This document shows, piece by piece, positions 1 to 11,301 of a stretch of 64,000 nt of DNA. The stretch's first letter is position 1. Each line of letters begins with the position of its first letter. Source of the stretch: Cherax quadricarinatus (lineage: Eukaryota; Arthropoda; Malacostraca; Decapoda; Parastacidae). The DNA is taken from contig NC_091346.1 in NCBI RefSeq assembly GCF_038502225.1, positions 10,887,362-10,951,361 on the forward strand, in the 5' to 3' direction. A model generated the notes under the pieces. The model was given only the letters and a program-made list of their open reading frames with translations. It did not search any database and had not been told where the DNA came from. The position numbers and the translations under genes were made by a program.

Positions 1-129
1 GAGGGGGAAAAAAGGGGGGGGGGAAATAGCGGGAGCGGGACTCACCCTGCCTTAACAAGTAGCCGGCAATGAAACTATTGTTACTATATACTCCCTCGCT
101 ACTCCTATCTATTGAACTTTTCCCTCACA
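1..129 (-). mobile_element. 3' LTR (partial, first 129 bp) of the gypsy element
   Basis: Bases 1-129 match 6303-6429 with few differences. Read on the minus strand the LTR starts TGTGAGGGAAAAG at 129, directly after a polypurine tract, as a 3' LTR should. The remainder lies beyond the window start. Confidence 0.85.
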
Positions 130-141
130 CTCCCCCATACC
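130..141 (-). other. polypurine tract of the gypsy element
   Basis: On the minus strand the sequence GGTATGGGGGAG abuts the LTR start TGTG. A purine-rich tract at this place primes plus-strand synthesis in LTR retrotransposons. Confidence 0.75.
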
Positions 142-220
142 AAGACTTATAGTCAAGGAGTATATGAATAGGCGAGGAAAAAGTTCAAACATGTGGAAGT
201 CGTGTAAGGCAATAAATCTT

Positions 221-1915
221 CTACTGACTGTCACGACTTAACCAGTCAGAGAAATAATTGGATGAACCATTGATATACACAATATGGAACTTAAAAGCCT
301 GGAGTGCCAATGTCCACCTCAAGAGGCGACTGTTTGTTCCCTTAAAAGTTTCTAGGTATATCAAAGGTTTGTGGTCCATTTCTAAAATGAATTCTTTTCC
401 CAGCAAATAAAATTTAAGTTTGGAGATACCCCACACAAGGGCCAAACATTCCTTTTCTATGGTGGAATACCTCGTTTCTGCGGGAAGGAGTTTCCGGCTT
501 AGGAAGCATACAGGGAGTACCATCATGGTATTGTAGTAACACCACACCTAAGCCAGTATTGGAGGCATCAGTTCTTAAACAAAATGTTTTATTAATATCT
601 GGAATCTTAAGTATAGGGTCTTTCGAGAAGATATTTTTAATCTCATTAAACTTTTCCCGAGCTACGTCAGAAAGTTCAAGAGGTTCCTTCACAGACTTTT
701 TAAGGAAGTCGGATAAGATGCCTGTAAGATCAGTAAGGTTCGGGATAAACCGTGCATAAAAATTTACAGAACCAAGAAAGCTACGCATGAGCTTCTTGGT
801 TTTGGGGAATTTAAATTCTAATAAAGCTTTGATCTTACTGGGGAGAGGCTGCAGAGAGTTATTAGAAAGTATCAGTCCAAAATATCTAATCTTGTTATAC
901 CCAAGGAAGCATTTCTTCGGCTTGGCAGTGAGGCCATGTGAGCGTAACCTACGCAAAACTGATGTTAATGTTTGGATATGCTTGCCCCACGTGGATGTCA
1001 TTACGTAAATGTTATCAAAATAAACTGAAACATTTGGCATATTACCCAAGACCTTTCTCATCAGTCTCACGTAGGTAGCACAGGCAGTTACCAAACCGAA
1101 GGGCATAGTTCTATATTGCATCAGTCCTTGGTGTGTAGGAAAAGCGGTGTACTGCTTAGAAGAAGGACTAACATTACTTGATGATATGCCTGCGCAATAT
1201 CAATCTCTGAAAAGAAGGAAGAGTCATAAAATTTGTGTAGATCGCTATCTATTAAGGGCATAGGCTCAGCATCTCACCGAGTTATAGCATTAAGGCCTCT
1301 GAAGTCAATAGCAAGTCTATATGAATTATCCTCCTTCTTAACCATGACTACTGGTGAGCAATATGCAGATACTGAAGGTTCAATGATCTTTAGTTTTAAT
1401 AATTTGTCTACCTCTCGGTCAAATGCATCCCTAAGGTGTACTGGAACTGGGTATAATTTTCGTTTGATAGGATTGTCTGCCACTAAGTCAATCTTATGGA
1501 CTACCGTGGAGGTAACACTTGGAATATCAGTGAAGACGTCTGAAAAGTTACTTACACAATGAAGTAGTTCATGTCTCTTATGGTCATCCAAAGATGCATT
1601 AATATTAATGTTGGTTGCGCCCGAGTGGTCAAGAGTCACCAATTCATGTAGGTCTTCATCATAGTCTAAGTTAGAGGTGTCAATTACACACACCTTACAT
1701 TCTTCAGTTGTTTTATCAAGTTCGTGTGGAAAAACTAAGTCAAAGTTATAAAGGCAGTTAACCGAATTTCTTCGGTAATATTTCTTAAGGATGTTGATAT
1801 GATAAAGCTTAGGTTTCCCCTTGACTTCTATGAGGTAGTCAACTTTCCCACAAATTTTTAATACTTTATATGGACGTTTCCATGCTACTAATAATTTATT
1901 TGACTTGATAGGCAA
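221..1915 (-). pseudogene. pol 3' part: integrase C-terminal module, RT and RNase H (broken)
   Basis: The reading starts at 1915 with an integrase C-terminal GPY/F-like module (WKRPYKVL, YHINILKKYY). RT follows: the VHKIDL start, the CSPVVMVKKEDNSYRLAIDFRGLN block, then AYHQVM, MPFGLVTA and the catalytic block. It ends in an RNase H domain with TRYSTIEKECLALVWG and DHKPLIYLE. Damage is clear: an in-frame TGA at 1274-1276, a frameshift near 1165, a further frame change near 420-550, and a catalytic YxDD box that reads YFDN near 1010-1030. The last change alone should abolish polymerase activity. It is the final part of pol, after integrase. Confidence 0.9.
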
Positions 1916-1984
1916 AAGTACCAGGACTTCATCCCTTACTTTAAAACTTCTCCTCTGACTTTCGGAATCAAAATAGGTTTTGTA

Positions 1985-3223
1985 CTAGCCCATTGACAAG
2001 CTTAGGTTTTTCGAAACTATGTCAGAGGTCTCCTCAAGTTTGGATCTAAGGTCAAGGAGAAACTGGTAAGAAGACTGAACCTCAGCACTCACCTCCTCAT
2101 TAGTCCATAAGTCATGAAGGATGAACAATGGGCCTCTGGCCTGTCTACCATAGAGAAGTTCAAAAGGTGAAAACCCCAAAGAGTCACTGGGAACTTCCCT
2201 CATGGCAAACAAAGCACAGGGTAGGTAACGATACCACTCATTAGGTTTAAGGGAGCAAAATTTCCTTAAAATGGACTTGAGAATCGAATGCTGGCGTTCA
2301 ATCCTCCCATTACAGCTGGGATGATAGGGTGTGGTGAAGAGAGGCTTCACTCCCAGAAGTTGGTATAGATGTTGCATTAAGTCAGATGTGAATTGTGTCC
2401 CACGGTCAGACAAAATTTCTCTAGGGATGCCCACTCTGGAGAAGATGGACAAAAGGGCTTCAGCCACCTCTGTAGTAGTTATGGTCTTTAAGGGTATGGC
2501 TTCTGGGAAACTCGAAGCATAATCAACTAATGTTAATATATATCTATGTCTCCCAGATGAAAGTGGAAATAAAGGACCAACGAAGTCAAGAGCTACTCTT
2601 TCAAAGGGTACCGTAAAGACTGGCATTTTGACCATAGGTACTCGCCTGGTACCTCGGAAGGATGACAGTTTGCAAACTTTACACGATCTACAATAGGTAG
2701 TGACATCTGAGGACATTTTTGGCCAAAAATAGGTTTCCCTAATTTTATTTAAGGTTTTACGATGCGAGAAATGTTCGGCCACTGGCAGGTCATGAGCCAT
2801 TTTAAGAACAGTCTCTCTGCATTGACTTGGAACAACTAAGATGGAATAGTCTATCTCATCTGAATTTAATTTGAATACTGACTTTTACAAGATACCTTTT
2901 ATATATTCAAATTTATATGAAAAGTTTTTCCTTTGGATAACTTGATTTTGTTCAGCGGCATTATGGCAATTCTGAAGAGAAGGGCAATTACATTGTAAAT
3001 TGACAAAGGAGTCCTTCGATATATCTAAAGGCTTGAAGTCAGGGAAAATCAAAGGATGGACAGTAGGAGAAACCTGGGCTTTTGTCTGAGTCCTAGTGAA
3101 GACATTTATGGTATCGGAGGTGATGTCTTCACTTTCATCTAACAAGTGAACCGGTGATCCTACTACCTCGCTTTCGAGAGTAGCATCACTGGTTTTTAAT
3201 CCCACATGAATCTCACGAGACAT
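1985..3223 (-). pseudogene. integrase (pol, upstream of RT)
   Basis: The core frame is 2800-1985. It has the N-terminal zinc-binding pattern (histidines in AHDLPVAEHFSHRK, then CRSCKVC), followed by the DDE catalytic core: D in VALDFVGPL, D in ILSDRGTQF and E in NGRIERQHS. Its C-terminal GPY/F module continues in another frame below 1985, so a frameshift lies in 1916-1984. The segment 2885-3223 is an acidic linker between protease and integrase, in a separate frame. Integrase precedes RT, unlike classical Ty3/gypsy. The catalytic triad is present, but the polyprotein is broken on both sides. Confidence 0.9.
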
Positions 3224-3258
3224 TGTCTCATCTGTTAGATAGTTAGACAGTCAGTTAG

Positions 3259-3350
3259 ACAGTCCTCGATGACGCACTGACTTTCTTGGGTTATCCTGGG
3301 TGGCTAACCCTCCGGGGTTAAAAATCCGAACGAAATTTTATCTTATCTTA
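3259..3350 (+). mobile_element. short insertion between protease and integrase, probable SINE 3' fragment
   Basis: About 90 bp of non-coding sequence separates the protease frame from the acidic linker. It ends in a short A/T-rich tail with TCTTA-type repeats (aaattttatcttatctt), as SINE or LINE tails do. I recall similar sequence as a common decapod repeat, but no second copy in this window confirms it. Confidence 0.35.
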
Positions 3351-3839
3351 ACTTTCGAGGGGCTTCTGTGACTCTACAGGAAGAGGATCTGAAATACTTA
3401 CGTCCATCTTTGGTGATGAAAGGTCAACCTCAGAAGGAAGAATGGCACCTTTTACATTACCTATTAGTACGGAGCAAGAAGTGATGGGAGCTAGTACGGC
3501 TTCAGACCAACCTGTGAACCATTTAGACCTAATGTAACAACAGATGGTAGGAAAAGTGTCCGTACGGCCCAAGTAGTCTGAAAGTATAGCAGAGGAATGA
3601 GTTTCTTTAAGGTTAGGGAACAGCTTATCAGAAATGACTATACATGTGCATCCAGTGTCTCGTAAAATGGTAGATACATTAAGTCCATTAACTGTTCCTG
3701 AACAGAAGGGTGCTAGGTCATTACGGTCTTTAAAACATCTTCCAACTTTTTGGACCTTCTTAGGACAATGTGGACGTTTATGTCCCTTAATACCACACAA
3801 ATGACAAACAGGAATAAAAGAAGTCATTTCACTTTCCAC
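3348..3839 (-). pseudogene. gag zinc knuckle and aspartic protease
   Basis: The 163-residue frame begins near its N terminus with a CCHC knuckle, CHLCGIKGHKRPHC (C-x2-C-x4-H-x4-C), the nucleocapsid signature. About 45 residues later comes ILRDTGCTCIVIS, the aspartic protease active-site motif in D-T-G form, and later VLIGNVKG as the second protease strand. It follows gag and precedes integrase. It is part of an element with several lesions, so it is probably not expressed as a working polyprotein. Confidence 0.85.
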
Positions 3840-3849
3840 TAGAGGTTTT

Positions 3850-4840
3850 GATTTCTTAATTTCTGATGAACCCTTGCCCTTAGGGTTCGATCCCTTTAGG
3901 TCTTTATAGGAATTGTGAGCCTCAGCATACAGGTCAGCAGCCTCAGCAACTTCTTCAGCTTTAATCAGGTTACGTTCTCTGATGATTGTTCGTATCTGAT
4001 GGGGAAGAGCTGCCAGGAACTGGTCAGCAACCGTGAAGTCTCTAAGAGATTCATAACTGTGATCAATTCCTGAACTCTATCCAAAAGTCGAACAAAAGAG
4101 CATTACCTGTAACTGTTGAAAGTTCTGTCCAGGCTGTAAGGTGGCATACCTGAAATCTTTCCTGTAAGAATTAGTGGTTTTTTTTATATGCTTTAAGGAT
4201 TGCCTTCTTCAGTAGGTTATAATTACATATATCCTGCGACAAAATTGCATAGATATTCAAAGCGGTACCAGAAAATAACATTCCTAACCTGGTAGCCCAG
4301 GTGTCAGCAGGCCATTCATAGAGGGTAGCGGTATTTTCAAACCTGATAATGTATGAAGTTATGTCTTCCCCCTCTGTGAAGGGAGGTAAATTAGGTGTTG
4401 GAATATGTGCACTAGCTGCACATTGTTCCATTACTCCATCTAATTGCTGTTGTGAGAAAGTTAACTTTTTATTCTCTAATTCAAGGCGAGCTTGTTCGAG
4501 CTCGTGATCTTTTTCTCTCTCCCTTAACTCATATTCTCTATCCTTTGCTCTTTCCTCAAGTTCCCTTAATTTAACTTTTTCCTCACGTGCTTTAAATCTT
4601 TCACGATCAAGTCTATCATGCTCCTTTTTGTCTTCTCTCTCCCTTTCTGTCTATCTTGGTTTTCTCTTTCAATTCGATCTCTCTCCTTTTTCTCTTCTCT
4701 TTCCCTTTCTGTCTCTCTTCTCTCTCAATTCTCTCTCTTTCAAGTCTTTCGTGGATCTTAGCACTAATGAAAGTTTCTAAATTTTTCCCTGTTATTCCTA
4801 ACTTACTTCCAGCATTCATCCAAAACTGGTATTCATCCAT
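3850..4840 (-). pseudogene. gag (capsid) with SCAN-like segment
   Basis: It starts at the ATG 4838-4840 (MDEYQFWMNAGSKLG) after a long leader. A highly charged Glu/Arg/Lys helical region covers about 4450-4780 and contains a frameshift near 4615-4650. A gag core follows (FTEGEDITSYIIRFE, EWPADTWATRLGMLFSG). After another frameshift near 4171 the frame holds DQFLAALPHQIRTIIRERN, which resembles the SCAN-domain pattern (QFL..LP..L..W.RE). SCAN is known to derive from gag of Gmr1-like elements, so this supports the Gmr1 assignment from an independent region. Several frame breaks make it a pseudogene. Confidence 0.75.
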
Positions 4841-5383
4841 ACTTGCAAAAATAACAAACTACTAGGGAAAAAAGGAAATGGGTATCAAAGAAAATGGAGG
4901 GTTCAATTCCTGCTCCGCTCAAACTGTAAATAAACCAGAGGGCTCGATCCCTACTTCAGTTAAACAATATGTATTATTGAAAACGAAGGGTTCTGTGCCG
5001 GCTCCGAGCAAACAGTAAGTAGAATGGGGTCCCTTGACCATCCAATCTTCTCACTAACAAATCAGGAGTGTCCTACGACAGTTCCCTTGATATAGTAAAG
5101 AGCTCAATGAAACAAATTGTCACTGGAAAATCTCGGGTCCCTAGAGTCTAATCCTCCAAAGTGTTTCAAGCTCGAACAAAAATGTGGCAGAATTAAATAT
5201 TATATCCTGCCTGACTTACAATAAATTGAGACTATAACAATCACCAAATCTTTTAAATACCTGTACCGTAATCCTACCATAGAGAATGATTACTCATGGC
5301 TGGTGGTAACCGTCTGTGGTATGCGGCGTTGAAGTTCCAATGGTAGATTCGAGATGGAGTTGAATCTTGATTCAGTAGAGTTG
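4841..5383 (-). other. 5' leader of the gypsy element
   Basis: This is the interval between PBS and gag start. It contains no domain I recognise. A leader of about 540 bp is ordinary for this class. Confidence 0.5.
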
Positions 5384-5401
5384 ATCCTGGCAAGGTCGCC
5401 A
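5384..5401 (-). other. primer binding site
   Basis: On the minus strand TGGCGACCTTGCCAGGAT starts two bases after the LTR end (TTCACA, then AG). TGG plus an 18-nt match to a tRNA 3' end is the expected PBS. The TGGCGACC start suggests an arginine-type tRNA primer; the tRNA identity is inference. Confidence 0.75.
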
Positions 5402-5403
5402 CT

Positions 5404-5607
5404 TGTGAAGGCTTACTCAGCCCTGTAACAACTTCAGACAGTATTATCAAGGCTGGCTCCTCCTCAGGAAAATTAATGAACAGAAAAAGAACAGAAACTG
5501 ACAAACACTTTATTGTTTAGAAAATATAAAATATAAAACACTTAAATATGAAATATTGATCCTACCTCAAAGAAAATGAAAAATATAAATGATATCTGAA
5601 TTCAACG

Positions 5608-5657
<50 letters not shown>

Positions 5658-6429
5658 TTGGGTGTCTGGTGTTGGTGACACTGCGTGTTGTTGAAATCGT
5701 AGCCATTGCCGATGATGGGGGGGGGGTCGCAGGTGTTGGTGACAACCCACCGGCTCGTTCTTCACAGATTTTATAGCCGTCAATAATCCGTCCAGATGAC
5801 AGGAAAGCAGGTTTTTTCCACTGCAATGATGAGGGGTTATATCCTGCTACTTGCATACCCAAACAGGTAAGTGGATCAGAATTTGGGACGTCTCAGAACG
5901 TTAGTCCGTCTCATTCAATTCTACTCGTTGATTAGCAGGTGACCCTCTCTGTCCTTTCAATCTGTAGAGAGACATTACCCACTGCTTAAGAAATCACTCT
6001 CCATAATAAGTACAATACCTAAAAGATGTGGTGATTATTAATACATTTTAACCTATCAAGACTGAAAGGACTAAGTTAATTATTGGTCAAAAGTGAAGCT
6101 TTCAACCAATAAGTCCACTAAAATATGTTCAGGCATGTACTTACAGTAGTGTTGGGAGCTGTGAGTCGAGTGATTTACTGTTTGACCGGAGCCCCACACG
6201 TCACCTCTCGGGGGGGGGGGTAAGAGGGAGGGGAAGGGATAGCGTGAGCTAGACTGACCCTACCTTAACAAGCAGCCGGCAATCAAACTATCACTTTCGG
6301 GAAGGGGGAAAAGGGGGGGGGTGGAATAGCAGGAGCGGGACTCCCCCTGCCTTAACAAGTAGCCGGCAATGAAACTATTGTTACTATATACTCCCTCACT
6401 ACTCCTATCTATTGAACTTTTCCCGCACA
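5404..6429 (-). mobile_element. 5' LTR (complete, about 1026 bp)
   Basis: On the minus strand the LTR runs from TGTGCGGG (6429) to TTCACA (5404), so it has the usual TG...CA ends, and it directly precedes the PBS. It carries an (AT)n microsatellite at 5610-5655 and long G runs. It also has a tandem duplication of about 53 bp with an 87-bp period (6239-6291 and 6326-6378). Its first 127 bp match bases 1-129. Confidence 0.85.
5610..5655. repeat. (AT)n microsatellite in LTR
   Basis: About 23 uninterrupted AT units within the 5' LTR. Confidence 0.95.
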
Positions 6430-7290
6430 TTGTATATGAATGAAATGACGGAATGGATAGACTCAGAAGAGTTACTATTTGCAGATGATATGAAGCTAAT
6501 AAAGAGAATTAGATTAGACGAGATTCAGGCAGGACTACAAAGAGACTCCGACAGGCTTCAAGCCTGGTCAAACAACTGGCTCCTTGAATTTAACCCCGCC
6601 AAATGTTAAGTCATGCACATCGGGGAAGGGCAAAGAAGACCGCAGAGTATGGGTTAGGTAGCCAAAGGCTGCAAACCTCACTCGAGGTAAAGGATCTTGG
6701 GGTGAGTATAATACCCAGCACATCTCCTGAGGCGCACATCTACCATATATTTGCTGCAGCATATGGGCGCCTGGCAGACCTGAATAGCATTCCGATACCT
6801 TAGTAAGGAATCGTTCAAGACTCTGTACACCCTGTATGTCAGCCCCATACTGGAGTATGCAGCACCAGTTTGGAACCCACACCTTGTCAAGCCCATCAAG
6901 GAATTAGAAAAAGTGCAAAGGCTTGCAACAAAACTAGTTCCAAAGCTATGGGGAATGTCCTACGAAGAAAGGTTAAGGGAAATCGGTCTGTCAACAACAG
7001 AGGAGAGGAGCATTAGGGGAGATATAACATACAAAATACAGCGAGGAATTGACAAAGCGGACAGATACAGGATGTTCCAGAGATGGGACACAGAAACAAG
7101 GGGTCACAATTGGAAACTGAAAACTTAAATGAATCAAAGAGCTGTCAGGTAGTGGAACAGTCTGGCAATTGATGCAGTGGAAGCAGGAACCACACACAGC
7201 TTTAAGACGAGGTATGATAAAGCTCATGGAGCAGGGAGAGAGCCTAGTAGTGACTAGTAAAGAGTCGGGGCCAGGAGCTATGACTCGACC
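6430..7290 (+). mobile_element. LINE-A 3' fragment (CR1/L2-group LINE), host of the gypsy insertion
   Basis: This is a degraded copy of the LINE at 33941-36250. It begins inside the RT catalytic block (LLFADDMKL) exactly where the gypsy LTR ends and continues through the RT C-terminal region (YEERLREIGLSTTEERS, TETRGHNWKLKT) to the 3' end near GGGGCCAGGAGCTATGACTC. Several frameshifts and a stop at 6607 make it non-functional. The missing 5' half should lie beyond the left end of the gypsy element. Confidence 0.85.
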
Positions 7291-9655
7291 CCAATGAAAA
7301 ACATTTGTATGTGTTGAGGCATTTCCTACATCTACAGTGATATTTTTTGTTAGAGACTCTTACGTCGTAAAGTATAATTTTTTGCTGGTGTGTTGCATGT
7401 GGCTCGTTGATCTGTAAATATTTTCCAAGTGTCGTGTTATCCTTCATTTTTGTATGTTTCTTAATGTTTCTAATTCTCTCTAACCTGAAGTAAAAATTTC
7501 TCTTGTACATATTTACTGTCTATTGTTAGCAGTATTTTGTTCATTTCTGTGTCATTCACTCCTTATGAAATGTATTTTTTCCCATCTGTGTTCTTTAAGT
7601 GTTGTTCAATCTACCTTATTTTATTATGCACCATTAATTTTATTTTCTTGTGCCTTATTTTCATTGCATTGTCCTTGTATTTTTCCACTAATTTTTTTAT
7701 TCATTCACTAGTCTTTCCACAGTCTGCTAAATTCACAATTATAATTCTGTGTGTATTATTTTTGTGTTCAATATTTTATATATGCAGTGTGTCATTTGCT
7801 TGAAGTTTTGCAGACTATAGTGCCATATATTGATGTTGTATCAGTGTTCCTGCAACTTTGTAAGTGTGGAATTCCTCGTTCTGTGTGGAGAAATTTTCTC
7901 CAGGAGGGGGGTATCAGCCCCCTTCAGCCCCTTTCAGCCCTGAGGGGCCCAGACCTCTCAGAAGGGGCAAGCGTCTTGTTTACTGCTACAGTGAGTAATT
8001 GATCACAGATGCCGTACGAGTATGCGACCTGTGGTCAACCGACCATTGCTCCTTGCAGTCCAGTGTTGCAGAGTGTATTTTAATAAGAGACAGTACATCT
8101 CTTACTTTAGCAGGACAATTAAGGAAAATCCTGCTCCCACTTCGTTACCATAGTAAAGATAGTGGACATTGTTGTCTATGCTTAAGACAGCAAGAATCAA
8201 ACCTTCTGCTTTGCTTCATCGAGGAAGTGGCAAGGAAGCAAAAAGTACTAGGTCAGCTTTTTTTTTGTGCTAGGGGAGTGACGGCATGGGGCGCTGTGGC
8301 GTCTTCAGATTACTTTTGACTCTACTGAGAGTGACACTGACGCCAGGATAACCAACAAAGAACGATCTGTGCGTTAGTGTGAACAAAGTGTCTCATAAAA
8401 CACAATAAACACTTAAGAGAAGTGTGATCAGCTTCTCTTGTGATATGATTGTGAACAATAAAGACAAATCTTGTGGAACATAGTGTACCAGTGTGCGTTT
8501 CCTAGACAATGGAAGACGTGGACATCCAAGGACACTTCAGCTTCTATCAAGTCACCGATACCTGTCGAAGGTGTGAAGAACACCATAGCTCACGTTACAA
8601 GAGCAAGGTATGTTACGAATTTCTTGTGGTACGGGGGACTGCACAGTTCTTGAGTCGCAAGGAGTTTGTAATCAGCCTATAGTCGGCAGTAAGGTGTGGA
8701 CTTTTGAGTCCAAACAAGTAAGTTGTCAGCCATCAGTGTATGAAATATGCTGACATAACACCCCCTAGGGGTAATTTATAATCTTACAAATTATAAATCT
8801 TTACAGCCCGTTGAAAGATGGTTTCGACAGCTTCTAGACCTCGTCTGCAGGGGCGGCTGTGTAGACGATTTGCTGTCTTTTATCAGCTAAGTGTTCACTA
8901 TATTTATATTTATAAATTAAGCTTAGCTGGTAATGCCATTTCTCAACATTCTGTATCTTGCATCTTTTTCCATTATTTCCTTGAACAAATTCACTCTTAG
9001 TGTAATTTTGTAAGTGTTTCCGAGTAATTTGTTTTGCCTGTTTGAGATTAAGAGTTAAAATGTTCATTCAGTTATTTCTTGCTTTAATATTCTTTTTAAG
9101 CTATATTTTCTGTGTGTAATTTTTATAGATATATTGACTAATTCTGCAAATTCTCTTAATTGTGCAATTTGTTTCTTCTGTAGTGATTATTTCCTTATTT
9201 ATAATTTTTATACTGTCATTCTTGTGCTCTATTTTGTTCAGTAATTGATAATTTCTTAAAAAGTGACACATAATTCAGTGTAATAATCTCAGTAAATTAC
9301 CGAGTTTCCTGTTTTTAATCTTTGTGTTTATCACTGCATATTTTTTTTGTGCCATCTATAGGAAATTGATTTTCCCAGCATATTGGCAATTTATCTTATT
9401 TTATTACTTTTACGTTGATTTACAATTTTTTTATTAAATTTTCTTTATTGACTTGAGAGTTAAGACAACTGACTTTTGAAATTAATTCAGATTACAGTAA
9501 TATTTCCCTTCCTTGAATATTCAAAGTATTTCCTTTATCTTTGTCAAGTAAATTTCAATCTCTTATAATCTTAATTTTCAATTTACTTACAAAAGAAAGT
9601 CTATGACAAAGTTATAAGTCTTTGCTTTCACTGTCTTTATGCAATTTCTCTGAAA
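7291..9655. other. no gene seen; AT-rich interval
   Basis: About 2.4 kb of AT-rich sequence with only short random frames. A GC-rich patch near 7900-7960 contains gggggtatcagccccc, a short dyad. This interval may include an LTR or leader of the decayed gypsy element that follows, but I could not find paired LTRs or a clear PBS. Confidence 0.4.
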
Positions 9656-9659
9656 TCAT

Positions 9660-10550
9660 GTCTCATCTACCTTTGAGTAATGCCATCAATGCCTTAGTGA
9701 ATAACATCAGTCTGGACAATGGTTCCTTACCGACTGATAGACCACAACACACCCCGAGACATTATAGTTTTTACGTGACCCTCTCGATGCCTTACTCTTT
9801 TACGATGGCAACTTCAATAAGTTTTTGCTCGATTGTCATATACTGTATATATCGTTAACCTTCTTAAAATGCGTGACTGAGAATTTTACTAAGTGGTCAG
9901 AGTATGAGAATTTGATTCGTACTTTTTGTACCAGTGACAGATTCCAATCCATATATTATCCTTAAGGAAATAGTGAGTGCAACACATATGCCAAGTGAAT
10001 CATTAAGTGACTTTACGATACGCTTATCGAAACGTTTATCATTCATTAAAGTGGTACAATCTTCAGTTTTGATATCTGAAGAGGGTAGACGAGTCACCGC
10101 AGAATTTGGTAAATTGGCAGCTTTTGGAACTATCAAGGAATTAATGCCGCCTGCTTCCTTGTATGCTTATAATTCTAACCCTCCAGCTGTAAATTTGAAA
10201 CCGCTCACAGTACTCGTCCATGCATGTGCCATGTGTGCTCCTGGTACCTTTCAATGCATCAAACCTACACTACTTCTATGAATCCTTCAGCACCAGCCCT
10301 TGTTTGTGTAACATCGAAAGGTCCTGATAATCAGTCACGTCAGTCGCCTAAGGCCAGTGTAAGGAGTAATTGCTCTTCTCAGTGCTCGAAGCGCATTCAG
10401 TAACCATAGCACTAGAACTTGTTATAACTGTTGTTACCGAGGTCACACTGCAGTAAATTGTACAAGTGGTCAAAGTAAAAAGCGTTGTACTGACGACAAC
10501 TCAAACCGATCTGCCGTACTGCACTTTACACAGAATATAAGGACATAATA
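9660..10550 (+). pseudogene. gag remnant with CCHC zinc knuckle
   Basis: The frame beginning MSHLPLSNAINALVNNIS and the frame at 9934-10281 (LSDFTIRLSKRLSFIKVVQ) look like gag, followed at 10420-10461 by C-x2-C-x4-H-x4-C (CYNCCYRGHTAVNC). Frames are split by stops and shifts. The position upstream of a protease-like motif and RT supports gag. Confidence 0.6.
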
Positions 10551-11259
10551 CATCTGAGTGTAATGCTCTCTACAATGGTAGGTACTTTAGATCCTTCCGT
10601 GGCCGTTTCTACCGTAGAACTAAGAGGTAATAGATGTCTCAGTTCTCAGAATAACCAGAACCAATCTCGTTCTTCAAATTCGGGGGAATCCGGGCACATC
10701 AAACCGACAGTACGTAATAATGAATAATCCATCCTCGTTCACAACTCTTTCGATGCCTTATGCAGTCTCGGGGAAGACAAGTGTCACTGATGTTGTTGCT
10801 TCACACGTTTACAACGAAGACTTTTTGGGGATGCAGTGAAACAAAGCTTCTCTGATGACCCTCATTCTTGTTTGCACGTTAATTTCAATGCAGCAATAGG
10901 TCCCTTAGTACATGCAACACCCTCGTTCATGTGTTCATGGACTCTGATGCCCAAGTCAGTATTATGAGATCTAGTTTAAGGAAAAGCAGTTACTCCTGTC
11001 CTTCTCGTAGAATCAACTCACGTGTCCACCATTAGTGGTGTGGCTGGTTCTAGTCTGCATGTCGGAGGTCAGATTTCCTTCACCTTTTCTATCCAAAGTA
11101 TAGACTTTACTGCTTCCTTCCTTGTTGTCGGCCAATTAGTTTCCCTGGTTATCTACTTGGATTTGCATCCATGAGAGATTTGTGTATTGTGCTTGATCCT
11201 TACCGATGGCATGCCCAAATTAACGACTTTATAGTATCATTTTGGGGCTGCCGGCTTGG

Positions 11260-11299
11260 ATCCGAGATGTGCCATACAGTTGTATGGCAGATCTCGGAT
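11260..11299. repeat. short hairpin beside the inverted duplication
   Basis: Arms of about 19 bp (ATCCGAGATGTGCCATACA and its near complement) around a 2-base loop, ending immediately left of the larger inverted repeat. Confidence 0.8.
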
Positions 11300-11301
11300 A
11301 G

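Larger units (their letters stand above)
1..6429 (-). mobile_element. Ty3/gypsy LTR retrotransposon, Gmr1-like domain order, decayed
   Basis: An LTR retrotransposon read on the minus strand. From its 5' end it has a 5' LTR (5404-6429), PBS (5384-5401), gag (about 3850-4840), zinc knuckle and protease (3348-3839), integrase (1985-3223), RT and RNase H (221-1915), polypurine tract (130-141) and the start of the 3' LTR (1-129); the rest of that LTR is outside the window. Integrase lies upstream of RT, the reverse of ordinary Ty3/gypsy and the order known for the Gmr1 group. Stops, frameshifts and a changed RT catalytic residue make it inactive. The right flank (6430 on) is the interrupted LINE-A copy, so this element is the younger insertion. 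Target duplication cannot be tested because one end is missing. Confidence 0.9.

Noticed and set aside
7523..8319. Short frames of 60-106 codons as small genes
   Set aside because: Overlapping low-complexity frames in AT-rich sequence with no motif or conservation visible.
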